Assembly: GCF_003129565.1 (NCBI RefSeq)
Contig: NZ_QETF01000007.1
Location: 91,061 to 155,060 of the forward strand
Reading direction: 5' to 3'
Length of the DNA stretch: 64,000 nucleotides
From: Salibaculum griseiflavum
Lineage (GTDB): Bacteria > Pseudomonadota > Alphaproteobacteria > Rhodobacterales > Rhodobacteraceae
The notes beneath the pieces were generated by a model. That model ran no database searches, was not told the DNA's origin, and saw only the letters and a list, made by a program, of their open reading frames with translations. The translations under genes and the position numbers were made by a program. Shown piece after piece: positions 20,576 to 29,803 of the stretch (the first letter of the stretch is position 1; each line of letters starts with the position of its first letter).

Positions 20576-20998
20576 TCAATCGGGTTTTGTCCCGCCCAAT
20601 GCGCAAATCATGCGCCACTCTTCTTCCGAGACAGGCTGCACTGACAGCCGCGAATTCTTCAGCAGCACCATGTCGGCCAGTCGGGGATCAGCCTTGATCT
20701 GGTCCAGCGTGACAGGTGTTTCGAAGGGCCGCACGGCCTTGATATCCACGCATTCCCAGCGCGGATCATCCGTGGTGCTGTCGGGATGTGCCTCTGCGAT
20801 GACCTCGACAATGCCGACGATGCGCTTCTCATTGACCGAGTGGTAAAAGAACCCCCGGTCGCCCACCGACATCTCGCGCATGAAATTTCGGGCCTGGTAG
20901 TTGCGCACACCATCCCATTCCTCGCCGGTGCCGCCCTTGGCGACCTGATCGTCCCAGCCCCATGTGTTGGGCTCGGATTTGAAGAGCCAGTATCGCAT
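20576..20998 (-). CDS. EVE-domain protein
   Basis: 140 aa single EVE domain (PUA-like fold): MRYWLFKSEP, WDGVRNYQARNFMR and GDRGFFYHS are diagnostic. EVE domains bind modified bases in DNA or RNA; in alphaproteobacteria the stand-alone form is common and of unsettled role. The start at 20998 is fixed by a TGATG overlap with the upstream YciI gene; the longer frame to 21130 lies inside that gene. Confidence 0.9.
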   Translation of the reverse strand: MRYWLFKSEPNTWGWDDQVAKGGTGEEWDGVRNYQARNFMREMSVGDRGFFYHSVNEKRIVGIVEVIAEAHPDSTTDDPRWECVDIKAVRPFETPVTLDQIKADPRLADMVLLKNSRLSVQPVSEEEWRMICALGGTKPD

Positions 20999-21270
20999 CA
21001 GCCGATCACCTTCTTCCAGGGCCTGATCGAGACGGTTTCGAACAGACCGGCCTTGGCGTAGGGGTCGCCGTCGGCCCACGATCGTGCCTGCTCGATCGTC
21101 TCGACTTCGAGAACCAGCAGGCTGCCGCACATCTCACCCGCAGCATCGAGGAATGGTCCGGCCATCTCGACCACGCCCGTTTCCTTGACATAAGCCAGGT
21201 GGGCATCGCGGTTGGCCTTGCGCAGATCAATTTGGCCGGGCTTGTCTAGGCAGATCACGGCATATCGCAT
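20998..21270 (-). CDS. YciI-family protein
   Basis: 90 aa dimeric ferredoxin-like alpha+beta barrel family. It shows the conserved RDAHLAYV and GPFLDAAGEMCGSLLVLE segments. The biochemical role is not established. It is wedged between gpsA (1-nt gap) and the EVE gene (1-nt overlap), an arrangement suggesting one transcript tsaD-gpsA-yciI-EVE. Confidence 0.88.
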   Translation of the reverse strand: MRYAVICLDKPGQIDLRKANRDAHLAYVKETGVVEMAGPFLDAAGEMCGSLLVLEVETIEQARSWADGDPYAKAGLFETVSIRPWKKVIG

Positions 21271-21271
21271 T

Positions 21272-22234
21272 TCATTCTTCCTTCAATGGGCGGGACAGCA
21301 AGGCCCCAAGTGCGGTTTCGGGCGCCATTTCCTTCGTGGCCAGCGCATGAACGACCGTCGATATCGGCAGGTCGAGATCATGATGCCTTGCCAGCTTTAT
21401 CAGGGCGGCCGCTGTTGCGGCACCCTCGACGGTGGTCGATGGGTCGAAGGGTTCGTTGCGTCCGATCGACAGACCGAAGCGATAGTTGCGTGACTTGTCC
21501 GAGGTGCAGGTCAAGGCAAGGTCGCCGAACCCCGACAGGCCGGCCAGCGTCTCGGGCTGTGCCCCAAGGACATCACCCAACCGCCGCATCTCGGCGAAAC
21601 CACGTGTCATCAGCGCGGCACGGGCGCTTTCACCGTAACCGGCACCGATGCAAACCCCGCAGGCGATGGCGATCACGTTTTTCAGTGCCCCGCCAAGTTC
21701 GGCCCCGATCACATCGGTGGTCCGGTAGAGCCGCAAAGCCGGGGTGGACAGGCAGGATTGCAGGTATTCACCATCGTCCGCATCGGCACAGGCCAGCGTG
21801 AGGGCGGTTGGCAAGTGCCGGGCAATATCCACGGCGAAACTGGGTCCGGTCAGCACGGCGGCGCTGGCATCGGGCACGAGTTCGGCCAGCTGCGCCCCGG
21901 TTCCCTTGAGCGTCTCAAGGTCGATGCCCTTGCTGCAAGACACCAATCTCTTGCCACCCAGAAGCGCCCGATGTTCTGTCAGCCAGCCCCGCAGGGTCTG
22001 GGCGGGCACCGCGACAAGGATTGTGTCCAGCGCCGAAAGAGACTCGATGTCTGACGTGATCGAAATATTCGGGCCAAGCGCAACGTCTGGCAAGCGGCGC
22101 CTGTTTTCGCGATGGTTCTGCATGTCGCGTGACTGGTCGCGGTCCCGTGCCCAAAGTGTCACCGGACCATTGGACGAGAGGGCGACAGCCAGTGCCGTGC
22201 CGAACGCGCCCGCGCCCGCGACGCCAATCTTCAT
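21272..22234 (-). CDS. gpsA: NAD(P)H-dependent glycerol-3-phosphate dehydrogenase
   Basis: 320 aa enzyme reducing dihydroxyacetone phosphate to sn-glycerol-3-phosphate, the phospholipid backbone. N-terminal Rossmann motif [13 protein letters not shown]; catalytic Lys in [18 protein letters not shown] near the C-terminus. The ATG at 22234 overlaps the tsaD stop (ATGA), which fixes the start against the longer frame to 22294. Confidence 0.95.
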   Translation of the reverse strand: MKIGVAGAGAFGTALAVALSSNGPVTLWARDRDQSRDMQNHRENRRRLPDVALGPNISITSDIESLSALDTILVAVPAQTLRGWLTEHRALLGGKRLVSCSKGIDLETLKGTGAQLAELVPDASAAVLTGPSFAVDIARHLPTALTLACADADDGEYLQSCLSTPALRLYRTTDVIGAELGGALKNVIAIACGVCIGAGYGESARAALMTRGFAEMRRLGDVLGAQPETLAGLSGFGDLALTCTSDKSRNYRFGLSIGRNEPFDPSTTVEGAATAAALIKLARHHDLDLPISTVVHALATKEMAPETALGALLSRPLKEE

Positions 22235-23325
22235 GCCTTGGCTCCTTTCTTGCCGCCCCCCAGCAGGCTGGGGCTGCGCTGGTCCAGCGGCCATCGCGGC
22301 CGCGCGGCCAGGGTCATGTCATCATGCTCGCCCCCGGCATGACGCAGCAACCCCGCATAGGCGATCATCGCGGCATTATCGGTGCAAAGCGCAAGTGGCG
22401 GGGCCACGAAATCAAGGTCGAGGTCAGCAGATATCGTCTCTAACCCGGCCCGAATGTCCATATTCGAGGCAACGCCACCGGCCACGGCAAACCGTGACAA
22501 GTCGGCCCGGCAAGACCGGGCCATATGCACAGCACGCCGGGTCTTCTCGACCAGAACATCCCGGATTGCCGATTGGAAAGCGGCGGCCAGATCATTCTGG
22601 TCCTGTCGGGTCAACCCGCCTTTGGCGTCGACAAGGCCATCCCGTGCGCGGAGCATCGCGGTTTTCAGACCCGAGAAGGACATGTTGCAGTCGTCCCGGT
22701 CGAGCAATGGACGGGGCAGTTGGAACCGGCTCGCATCACCCCCCCGGGCCGCACGCTCAATGGCGGGACCACCCGGCTGAGACAGCCCGAGAATCCGGGC
22801 GGATTTGTCGAATGCCTCTCCCGGTGCATCGTCAATGGTGCCACCGAGCCGTCTGTAATCCTCCGGTCCTTCGACCAGAAGAAACTGACAATGCCCCCCC
22901 GAAACCAGCAGCATGAGATAGGGAAAGGGCAGCCCGTGCGACAATTGGGGCGTCAGCGCGTGGCCCGCCAGGTGGTTGACCCCGATCAGCGGCAGACCCG
23001 TGGCGGCCGCCAGGCCCTTGGCGCACATCACCCCGGACAGCACACCGCCGATCAGGCCGGGGCCCGCAGTCACCGCGATCCCGTCGAGATCGGACAGCGA
23101 GACATTCGCCTCGGAAAGACACTGTTCCACCACGATATCTAGTTTCTCGGCATGGGCGCGCGCGGCGATTTCAGGCACGACGCCGCCGAAATCCGCATGC
23201 AGGTCCGTTTGCCCAAACACGACTGAGGACAGGATTTCAGCCTTGCCGGGAACGCCCCTGACAATCGCGGCAGCCGTGTCGTCACAACTGCTTTCAATAC
23301 CAAGAAGTGTCAGGGGTTCGTTCAT
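22231..23325 (-). CDS. tsaD: tRNA N6-threonylcarbamoyladenosine transferase TsaD
   Basis: 364 aa Kae1/YgjD-family enzyme that transfers the threonylcarbamoyl group to A37 of ANN-decoding tRNAs. It shows [14 protein letters not shown] (ASKHA nucleotide-binding start), the iron-binding HAEKLD and [10 protein letters not shown] histidines and LVSGGHCQF. The frame extends to 23751 but the family start [12 protein letters not shown] is at 23325. It is divergent from hemD across a 57-nt gap. Its partner tsaE is at 10285-10746. Confidence 0.95.
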   Translation of the reverse strand: MNEPLTLLGIESSCDDTAAAIVRGVPGKAEILSSVVFGQTDLHADFGGVVPEIAARAHAEKLDIVVEQCLSEANVSLSDLDGIAVTAGPGLIGGVLSGVMCAKGLAAATGLPLIGVNHLAGHALTPQLSHGLPFPYLMLLVSGGHCQFLLVEGPEDYRRLGGTIDDAPGEAFDKSARILGLSQPGGPAIERAARGGDASRFQLPRPLLDRDDCNMSFSGLKTAMLRARDGLVDAKGGLTRQDQNDLAAAFQSAIRDVLVEKTRRAVHMARSCRADLSRFAVAGGVASNMDIRAGLETISADLDLDFVAPPLALCTDNAAMIAYAGLLRHAGGEHDDMTLAARPRWPLDQRSPSLLGGGKKGAKA

Positions 23326-23382
23326 GTCTCGACCGGTTGCACTGGACCTTTTCCGAGGTAACACTCGGGGCCTGATCCGACA

Positions 23383-24090
23383 ATGGCCGGGGGCCGTGTG
23401 ACACCTGAAAGACCGATCCTTCTGCTGACCCGACCCGAGGCGGGATCGCGGGCCTTTCTGGAGGCATTGACCGACCGCGGTGTCACCGGGGTGACTGCGA
23501 TCGTCAGCCCGCTTTTCGACTACGAAGCGGTCGAGCATGCCCTTGTCGAACCCGGTGCCGATCTGATTTTCACCTCGGGTGAGGCGGTGCGTCATGCGGG
23601 GCCCGGCGCCGGGCGGCTCGCCTGGTGCGTGGGGGATCACACGGCCCGAACGGCTGCGGCTGCGGGCTTTGTCACAAGAAACGCGGGGGGCGATGCAAAC
23701 GACCTGATCGCCCTCATCCGATCGGCCAAGCCTGAACGGAAGCTGGTGCATTTGCGGGGGGAGGTGAGCGCGGCCGATATCTGTGGGGCCTTGAGCGTTG
23801 CCGGGCTGAATTGCAGTGATCGTATCGTGTATCGCAAGATCCCCAAGCCGCTGGCGGAAGATGCCGATGCGGCCTTGATGGGGAAAACACCGGTCCTGCT
23901 TCCCCTGTTTTCTCCCGAGACGGCCACGCTACTTGTTGATCAAGGTCCGTTCGCGGCACCGATCACGGTCTGTGCCCTGAGCGAGAACGTCGCCCGCGCG
24001 TCAGTGCCGCTGGACCCGGTTGAGGTGAAAATCTCGGCAAAACCGGACTTGGCGACGATGGTCAGACTTGTCGCAGGGCTGATCGCTTGA
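23383..24090 (+). CDS. hemD: Uroporphyrinogen-III synthase
   Basis: 235 aa enzyme that cyclises hydroxymethylbilane with inversion of ring D in heme and cobalamin synthesis. HemD is poorly conserved; the recognisable features are [14 protein letters not shown] at the start, [13 protein letters not shown], and the later [14 protein letters not shown] segment. Position next to mic60 and hemY is typical of alphaproteobacteria. Start uncertain: ATG 23383 is reported, but GTG 23398 (TPERPILLL) is equally plausible and neither has a good ribosome site. Confidence 0.88.
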   Translation: MAGGRVTPERPILLLTRPEAGSRAFLEALTDRGVTGVTAIVSPLFDYEAVEHALVEPGADLIFTSGEAVRHAGPGAGRLAWCVGDHTARTAAAAGFVTRNAGGDANDLIALIRSAKPERKLVHLRGEVSAADICGALSVAGLNCSDRIVYRKIPKPLAEDADAALMGKTPVLLPLFSPETATLLVDQGPFAAPITVCALSENVARASVPLDPVEVKISAKPDLATMVRLVAGLIA

Positions 24091-24153
24091 GGCCCGCCCG
24101 CTGGCAGGATAGGCTTTGAGCTGGCCGATGGGTCAGGCGGAACAAGGATTTGG

Positions 24154-25497
24154 GTGGCGAAGTTGGCGAAATCTTCAAGGAAGAAACCGAAATCGGACCA
24201 ACCCGAGGTTGTCGAGGAAAACGACCTCGTCGCCGAAACCGAAGCCGATAGGGGCAAGGTCGAAGCGGATGAGGAGGCCCAAACCTCCGAGCCCGACAAC
24301 GCGGCCGAGGGCATCGAGGATGCTGAAGTCCTCGATGATACACCTGTCGAGTCCGAGTCGGATGGCACAACCGAATCAACTGAAGAGTCCGATGCCGGAC
24401 CCGGCCCGGATGAGGTGGATATCGAGGCCGAACCGGACCAGCCCGCGGCCAGTCAAGGCGATGCGGACCCGGCGACAACTCCCGTGGTGACGCAACAGCC
24501 CCGTCGCAGCAGAGGGTTCTTGCCTTTGCTCATCGGTGGTCTCGCAGCCGGCGGTCTCGGCTATGGCGTCGAGACCTATCTGGACAACCAGCAAGCCGCC
24601 GGGCCCGACCTTGCTGCATTGATCGAAGAGCAATCCGGCACCATCGATGCGCTGCGGGCTGAGATCGACGCGATCCCGCCCGCGCCGGATCTGACCCCGC
24701 TGCGGGAGCGGATCACCGCGCTGGAATCCGCCGTTTCCGATGAGATTGGCGGTCTCGAAACAAGCTTGTCCGACCGGATCGACGCTATGGATGCTCGTCT
24801 TTCCGAAGTCGAAAAACGACCGGGCAGCGATGGCACGCTGAGCGATTCGGCGCTTGCGGCTTACGAACGCGAGCTGGACTCGCTGCGCGCGGAGCTCGAC
24901 GCGCAGCGTCAAGAGGTCATCGCCATTGCCGAGCAGGCGGCCGAGGATCTGAATGCGGCCCGTGCCGAAGCCGAAGAAATGGAACAGGAAGCACTGCGCG
25001 AGGCGCGCGCCGCGGCGGGGCGCGCCGCGTTGAACCGTTTGCGCGGGGCCGTCGAGACCGGCGATCCCTTTGCCGAGCTTCTGGGGGATCTTGAACCCGT
25101 CGCAGGCGATCTGCCGGTGGCGCTTACGTCAGTCGCTGAAACCGGCGTCGCCACCCGAGCGACGCTCGAAGATGAGTTCGGACCGGCCGCACGGGCGGCA
25201 CTGGCCGCCGCCCGAGAAGAGGGCGTGGCCGGGGAAAGCGGCGGTCTGGGCAGTTTCTTGCGCCAGCAATTCGATGTTCGGTCGACACAACCGCGCGAAG
25301 GAAGTGACCCCGATGCGGTTCTGTCCCGCGCAGAGGCCGCGGTCGAATCGGACCGGTTGTCCGATGCCCTGGCCGAAATCGCCACGCTGCCGGAAGTGTC
25401 TCGCGCCGAGATGACCGACTGGACCGCCAAGGCCCAGACCCGTGCCGATGCGCTGGCCGCGATCTCTGACCTGTCCGAAACCCTGAACACGAACTGA
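24154..25497 (+). CDS. Alphaproteobacterial Mic60/mitofilin family membrane protein
   Basis: 447 aa. The first ~115 residues are highly acidic and low-complexity. A single membrane segment follows (GFLPLLIGGLAAGGLGYGVE), then a long heptad-rich coiled coil (about 150-300, Ala/Glu/Arg-rich) and a C-terminal mitofilin-type domain with GGLGSFLRQQFDVRS and the DALAEIATLPE helix. Such proteins are the bacterial relatives of Mic60, which shapes inner-membrane invaginations. The start is GTG 24154, with AAGGA 5 nt before it. It lies between hemD and hemY, the conserved bacterial setting. Confidence 0.88.
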   Translation: MAKLAKSSRKKPKSDQPEVVEENDLVAETEADRGKVEADEEAQTSEPDNAAEGIEDAEVLDDTPVESESDGTTESTEESDAGPGPDEVDIEAEPDQPAASQGDADPATTPVVTQQPRRSRGFLPLLIGGLAAGGLGYGVETYLDNQQAAGPDLAALIEEQSGTIDALRAEIDAIPPAPDLTPLRERITALESAVSDEIGGLETSLSDRIDAMDARLSEVEKRPGSDGTLSDSALAAYERELDSLRAELDAQRQEVIAIAEQAAEDLNAARAEAEEMEQEALREARAAAGRAALNRLRGAVETGDPFAELLGDLEPVAGDLPVALTSVAETGVATRATLEDEFGPAARAALAAAREEGVAGESGGLGSFLRQQFDVRSTQPREGSDPDAVLSRAEAAVESDRLSDALAEIATLPEVSRAEMTDWTAKAQTRADALAAISDLSETLNTN

Positions 25498-25507
25498 GGC
25501 TGCCCTG

Positions 25508-26962
25508 ATGCTCTGGTCCCTGGTAAAGATACTGGCCTTCGTGGCCCTCGTGACCGCCCTGACCTATGGGGGGCTGTTGCTGATGGACGTGCCAGGCGAG
25601 GTGGTGATCGACGTCGCCGGCTTCGGCATGACGATGAGTGTTCTCGAGCTGGTCGTCGTCCTTGCCTTGCTGGTCCTGCTTGTCTGGCTGGGGATCAAGC
25701 TGATCGGTCTACTGGTGGCAACGTTCAAGTTCCTCAACGGAGACGAAACGGCGATTTCGCGCTATTTCTCGCGCAATCGCGAACGCAAGGGGTTCGACGC
25801 ACTGTCCGAGGGCATGATGGCGCTGGCCTCTGGCGAAGGGCAGCTTGCGCTCGCCAAGGCGTCGCGGGCCGAGAAATATCTGGGCAAGCCGCATCTGACC
25901 AATCTGCTGGCTGCCCAGGCTGCCGAGATGTCCGGTGACAGAAAGACCGCCGAACGCACCTATCGAAAGTTGCTGGAGGACGAAAAGACCCGGTTCGTGG
26001 GCGTTCGGGGCATTATGAAACAGAAGCTTGCCGATGGTGACACCGAAACCGCGCTGAAACTTGCCGAGAAGGCTTTTGCCATCAAGCCGCGCCATGAAGA
26101 GACCCAGGATACCCTGTTGCGGCTTCAGGCCGAAAAAGCGGATTGGAAGGGCGCGCGGGCAACCCTCGGTGCCAAGCTCAAGAGTGGCACCTTGCCGCGC
26201 GATGTGCACAAGCGCCGTGACGCTGTCCTGGCCCTCTCCGAGGCCGTTGAACTTCGTGAACAGGGGGCGGAAAGCAAGGCGCAAGAGGCCATTTTCGAGG
26301 CGAACCGTCTTTCGCCCGATCTGATCCCGGCCACTGTCGCGGCTGCCCGGGCACAGATCGCCAAGGGTGCGATCCGGCCCGCGGCCCGGATCATCAAGAA
26401 GACATGGACCACCCACCCGCATCCCGACTTGGCCCGCGTCTTTGCCGAAATTGCGCCTGACGAAGACCCGCAAGCCCGGATCAAGCGATTCAAGCCGCTG
26501 TTGAAGATCAAGCCGGACCATCCTGAAACCAGGATGCTGCTGGCCGAACTGCAAATCGCGGCCGAAGATTTTCCGGCTGCGCGTCGGGCGCTGGGCGATC
26601 TGATAGAAACCGATCCGACCGCGCGCAGCTTGACGATCATGGCTGCCATCGAGCGTGGCGAGGGCAAACCGGATACCGTGGTGCGGGGCTGGTTGACCAA
26701 GGCGCTGACGGCGCCGCGCGGCCCGCAGTGGATTTGTGACAATTGCCAGCAGGTGCATTCGGACTGGGCGCCGGTGTGCGGCAATTGCCATGCCTTCGAC
26801 ACGCTCGACTGGCGTCGCCCGCCCGCGGGCGAGGTTGCGATGCCCAGCGGCACCGAGATGCTGCCGCTGATCGTGGGCCAGATCGAGAGCCGGCCGGAAG
26901 ATGCTCAGGAAGAGACAGAAGAGGCCCATGTGATCGACGGCGAAACCGAAGCGGAAAAATAG
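25508..26962 (+). CDS. hemY: HemY-domain TPR membrane protein with C-terminal zinc ribbon
   Basis: 484 aa. Two N-terminal membrane segments (about 5-26 and 42-72) are followed by the HemY_N domain and tetratricopeptide-like helical repeats, then a four-cysteine ribbon CDNCQ-x9-CGNC near residue 415 and an acidic tail. HemY proteins are named for linkage to heme genes, but no catalytic activity is established. The anchor-TPR-ribbon layout recalls LapB/YciM. It starts 11 nt after mic60 and presumably shares its transcript with hemD. Confidence 0.88.
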   Translation: MLWSLVKILAFVALVTALTYGGLLLMDVPGEVVIDVAGFGMTMSVLELVVVLALLVLLVWLGIKLIGLLVATFKFLNGDETAISRYFSRNRERKGFDALSEGMMALASGEGQLALAKASRAEKYLGKPHLTNLLAAQAAEMSGDRKTAERTYRKLLEDEKTRFVGVRGIMKQKLADGDTETALKLAEKAFAIKPRHEETQDTLLRLQAEKADWKGARATLGAKLKSGTLPRDVHKRRDAVLALSEAVELREQGAESKAQEAIFEANRLSPDLIPATVAAARAQIAKGAIRPAARIIKKTWTTHPHPDLARVFAEIAPDEDPQARIKRFKPLLKIKPDHPETRMLLAELQIAAEDFPAARRALGDLIETDPTARSLTIMAAIERGEGKPDTVVRGWLTKALTAPRGPQWICDNCQQVHSDWAPVCGNCHAFDTLDWRRPPAGEVAMPSGTEMLPLIVGQIESRPEDAQEETEEAHVIDGETEAEK

Positions 26963-27005
26963 CCCTTTTCCTTGGTTGCGAGCCAATGCTAAAGGGAGCG
27001 CCGTG

Positions 27006-27081
27006 GCCGCTGTAGCTCAGCTGGTAGAGCACGTCATTCGTAATGATGGGGTCGGGGGTTCGAGTCCCTTCAGCGGCACCA
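27006..27081 (+). tRNA. tRNA-Thr (anticodon CGU)
   Basis: 76-nt cloverleaf: acceptor GCCGCTG/CAGCGGC, D-arm GCTC-AGCTGGTA-GAGC, anticodon stem CGTCA/TGATG with loop TTCGTAA, T-arm with TTCGAGT, and an encoded 3' ACCA. Loop positions 34-36 read CGT, decoding ACG threonine codons. It is preceded by hemY and likely has its own promoter. Confidence 0.96.
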
Positions 27082-27168
27082 CCCAAACAGGAAAGTCATT
27101 GGTAAACCTGCAGCTCGTCGATGTTGCCAGGTCCCGTAAACCCTTGCCTGAGACCATTCCGCGGCACT

Positions 27169-27840
27169 CTACCCGGACAGGGCATAGCGATGGAGTGTCT
27201 GAAATCGCCCATCTTTCCGCTCGCCCACAAGGGTGAGTTCGTCAATTTGAAAGGGCTGCGGCAGGGCCGGCAGTCTTTCCTTGGCAATGCGCGTCAGATG
27301 ATTGCGATCCGTCGGAACGAGCCGGCTCGACAGCGTCATGTGAAAGCGAAATTCGTCCATGACATGGGGATAGCCCCAGCGGTGCAGGTTACGATCCTGT
27401 TCCGGCGTCAGGCCCACAGCCCGCCTCTTGGCGAGTTCGGCCTCGGCGGGTCTGGCACGAAACCGGTCCAGCGTTTCGACGCAGGACGCGGCCAGGGCAT
27501 CAATCTGGTTTGTCGGACCATCAGGCAACAGCGCCACGAACCCGCCGATGCAGCGCACCGACAAACCGGCCAATGCAATCGGAGGCGTTGCGGCGCAAAA
27601 TCGGCGCGTTGCATCGGCAAGCGCCGTGGGGTCGATACCCTTCTTCAACCGGAAAGGTGGCTTGATCGTGGCGTGAAACCCGTATTTCCTTGGGGTCTCG
27701 GTCAGCGCGGACAGGTCCGGATCCTGTTGGATGGTGCAGGCGGCATCGACATCCCAACCCAGCCAATGTGCGCCGAATCTCGCCAAGTCCCCGCCTTCCG
27801 GGGGCAGATAGTAGATCGCAAACCGTGTGAAGTCTGACAT
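27169..27840 (-). CDS. DUF1045 family 2H-phosphoesterase-like protein
   Basis: 223 aa protein of the family often annotated as a phosphonate-metabolism protein. Two His-x-Thr motifs typical of 2H phosphoesterases are present: YGFHATIKPPF near the N-terminus and FRFHMTLSSR near the C-terminus. It is divergent from phnM; its ATG lies in a CATG shared with a possible upstream phnM start. The likely role is a cyclic-phosphodiester step in ribosyl-phosphonate breakdown, by analogy; the substrate is unproven. Confidence 0.85.
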   Translation of the reverse strand: MSDFTRFAIYYLPPEGGDLARFGAHWLGWDVDAACTIQQDPDLSALTETPRKYGFHATIKPPFRLKKGIDPTALADATRRFCAATPPIALAGLSVRCIGGFVALLPDGPTNQIDALAASCVETLDRFRARPAEAELAKRRAVGLTPEQDRNLHRWGYPHVMDEFRFHMTLSSRLVPTDRNHLTRIAKERLPALPQPFQIDELTLVGERKDGRFQTLHRYALSG

Positions 27841-27889
27841 GAACACGCCCGCTCTTTCCGCAGCCCTCGCAGACGACGATGACACCCAG

Positions 27890-29032
27890 ATGACAGGCTC
27901 TGGCTGCCTTGCCAATGCCTGTCTGGTTCTGCCGGATCAGGTGATCCGGGGGGCGGTTCACTTCGAGGACGGCGTGATCACCAGGATCATCGAGGGCGAG
28001 ACGGTTCCGGCCGGGGCAATCGATGCGGCAGGGGATTACGTGATACCCGGCATGATCGAGCTGCACACTGACAACCTCGAACGCCATATCAAGCCCCGCC
28101 CCAGAGTTGACTGGCCGCACAAGCCCGCATTGCTGGCGCATGATGCGGAGCTGGCGGGATGCGGGATCACCACGGTCTTCGACGCTCTGCGGATCGGGTC
28201 GTTCACGGAGCGGCAGACCCACTATGGCGAATACGCTCGCACCCTGGCGGATGAGCTGCTGGCGCTGCGCGCCGAGGGAGCCCTGCGCATCAGTCACATG
28301 CTGCACTTGCGGGCCGAGCTGTGTTCGGAGACCCTGGTGGAGGAAATGGCAAAGTTCGGACCCTCGGACCGGGTCGGTCTTATCAGCCTGATGGACCACA
28401 CACCCGGCCAGCGGCAATTCCGCGACATGGCGCAATTTCGGGCCTATTGGCAGGGCAAGTATGACCTGTCCGACACCGCCTACGAGGCGCTTGTTGTCAA
28501 GCTCAAGGCGCTCCAGACAGAGGTCGGGGCGCAGCACGAGGCCGCCGCCGTCGCGGAAGCGGCTCGCATCGGGGCCACCCTGGCCAGCCACGATGATACG
28601 ACCGCGGCTCAGGTCTCCCACTCGTCGAGCCTGGGGGTCTCGCTGGCCGAATTCCCGACCACGGTCGAGGCGGCCCGGGCTTGCTCCGACCTTGGGATCG
28701 CGACGATCATGGGGGCACCGAATCTGATCCGCGGCGGATCCCATTCCGGCAATGTGTCGGCGGAGGAGCTCGCAAGGGAAGGGTTGATCGATATCCTGTC
28801 GTCCGACTACGTGCCCGCCGGATTGATCCATGCGGCGTTCAGTCTTGCCGAGATCTGGCATGATCTGCCAAGGGCCATTTCCACCGTGAGCACCGGGCCC
28901 GCGACCGCCGTCGGTCTGACGGACCGGGGCCGGATCATGCCGAGCCTTCGCGCGGACTTCGTGCGTGTTGCCCTCGCAGGAGACATACCGGTGGTTCGGG
29001 CGACCTTCTGCAGGGGGTTTCGGGTCGCCTGA
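27890..29032 (+). CDS. phnM: Alpha-D-ribose 1-methylphosphonate 5-triphosphate diphosphatase PhnM
   Basis: 380 aa amidohydrolase-fold enzyme of the C-P lyase pathway, which removes pyrophosphate from the triphosphate made by PhnI. Key segments: VIPGMIELHTDNLERH (metal ligands), LMDHTPGQRQ, ATLASHDDTT and GAPNLIRGGSHSGN. The start at 27890 gives the usual family length; an upstream ATG at 27839 would add 17 residues and overlap the DUF1045 start. No other phn gene lies in this window. Confidence 0.92.
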   Translation: MTGSGCLANACLVLPDQVIRGAVHFEDGVITRIIEGETVPAGAIDAAGDYVIPGMIELHTDNLERHIKPRPRVDWPHKPALLAHDAELAGCGITTVFDALRIGSFTERQTHYGEYARTLADELLALRAEGALRISHMLHLRAELCSETLVEEMAKFGPSDRVGLISLMDHTPGQRQFRDMAQFRAYWQGKYDLSDTAYEALVVKLKALQTEVGAQHEAAAVAEAARIGATLASHDDTTAAQVSHSSSLGVSLAEFPTTVEAARACSDLGIATIMGAPNLIRGGSHSGNVSAEELAREGLIDILSSDYVPAGLIHAAFSLAEIWHDLPRAISTVSTGPATAVGLTDRGRIMPSLRADFVRVALAGDIPVVRATFCRGFRVA

Positions 29033-29204
29033 GGCCGCTACCAAGCGCCGCAGGCGGGCCGAAACACATTGCCTAAGCGCCATGTATATGGTGGCTCTTC
29101 GGCGACACCTTGCTGCGCGTCGGAGTTCGGGCTGTTTTCGCGAACGAATCCGACTAAGTTGCGACAGAGGTTCGTCGAGAGTGACAACCAGACTAGGAGA
29201 CGTC

Positions 29205-29657
29205 ATGACCAAATTCGCAATCACCGCTGCCGCGGTTCTTTTCGCGGCCCCCGCTTTTGCCGACGATCACGCCGCCACTGGCGACGCCGCTGCCGGCGAG
29301 CGGGCTTTCGGACGCCAGTGCGTATCCTGCCACAACGTTGTTGACGATGCAGGCGATGTTCTTGCCGGGCGGCCGAATGTCAGGACCGGCCCCAACCTCT
29401 ACGGGATCGCCGGCGGCACCATCGGTTCTGCCGAGGAGTTTCGCTATGGTCCCGCCATCCTGCAGCTGAACGAAGAAGGCATGACTTGGAACGAGGAGAA
29501 ATTCGCCTCTTACGTCCAGGATCCGACAGCCTGGCTGCGCGAAGCCACCGGCGATGATCGTGCCCGCTCGAAAATGGCGTTCCGCGTGCGCAACCCCGAG
29601 GATGCGGTGAACATCTACGCCTATCTGGCAAGCCTTGACGAAGGCGCCGCCGAGTAA
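29205..29657 (+). CDS. Secreted class-I c-type cytochrome (c2/c550-like)
   Basis: 150 aa. Signal peptide MTKFAITAAAVLFAAPAFA, single heme site CVSCH (Cys39, Cys42, His43) and a likely axial Met124 in SKMAF. It should be a periplasmic electron carrier between the bc1 complex and oxidases or dehydrogenases. TAGGAG precedes the ATG by about 6 nt; the longer frame from 28965 is ignored because it would hide the signal peptide. It is followed by its own terminator. Confidence 0.92.
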   Translation: MTKFAITAAAVLFAAPAFADDHAATGDAAAGERAFGRQCVSCHNVVDDAGDVLAGRPNVRTGPNLYGIAGGTIGSAEEFRYGPAILQLNEEGMTWNEEKFASYVQDPTAWLREATGDDRARSKMAFRVRNPEDAVNIYAYLASLDEGAAE

Positions 29658-29678
29658 CGGTGCCCGCTCGAAAACCGG

Positions 29679-29712
29679 AACGGCCATGCCCGCGCAGGCG
29701 TGGCCGTTTTCT
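29679..29712 (+). terminator. Terminator after the cytochrome c gene
   Basis: AACGGCCATGCC (29679-29690) pairs with GCGTGGCCGTT, ending in TTTTCTT. It starts 21 nt past the stop codon. Confidence 0.75.
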
Positions 29713-29803
29713 TGTCCAGGGACACGTTCACCTCACTTTCGCGTCAACCGGATTGTCTTGCGGGTCGGTCTTGGCGACAAGGGCCGAAACCGAGGACTGA
29801 CCG

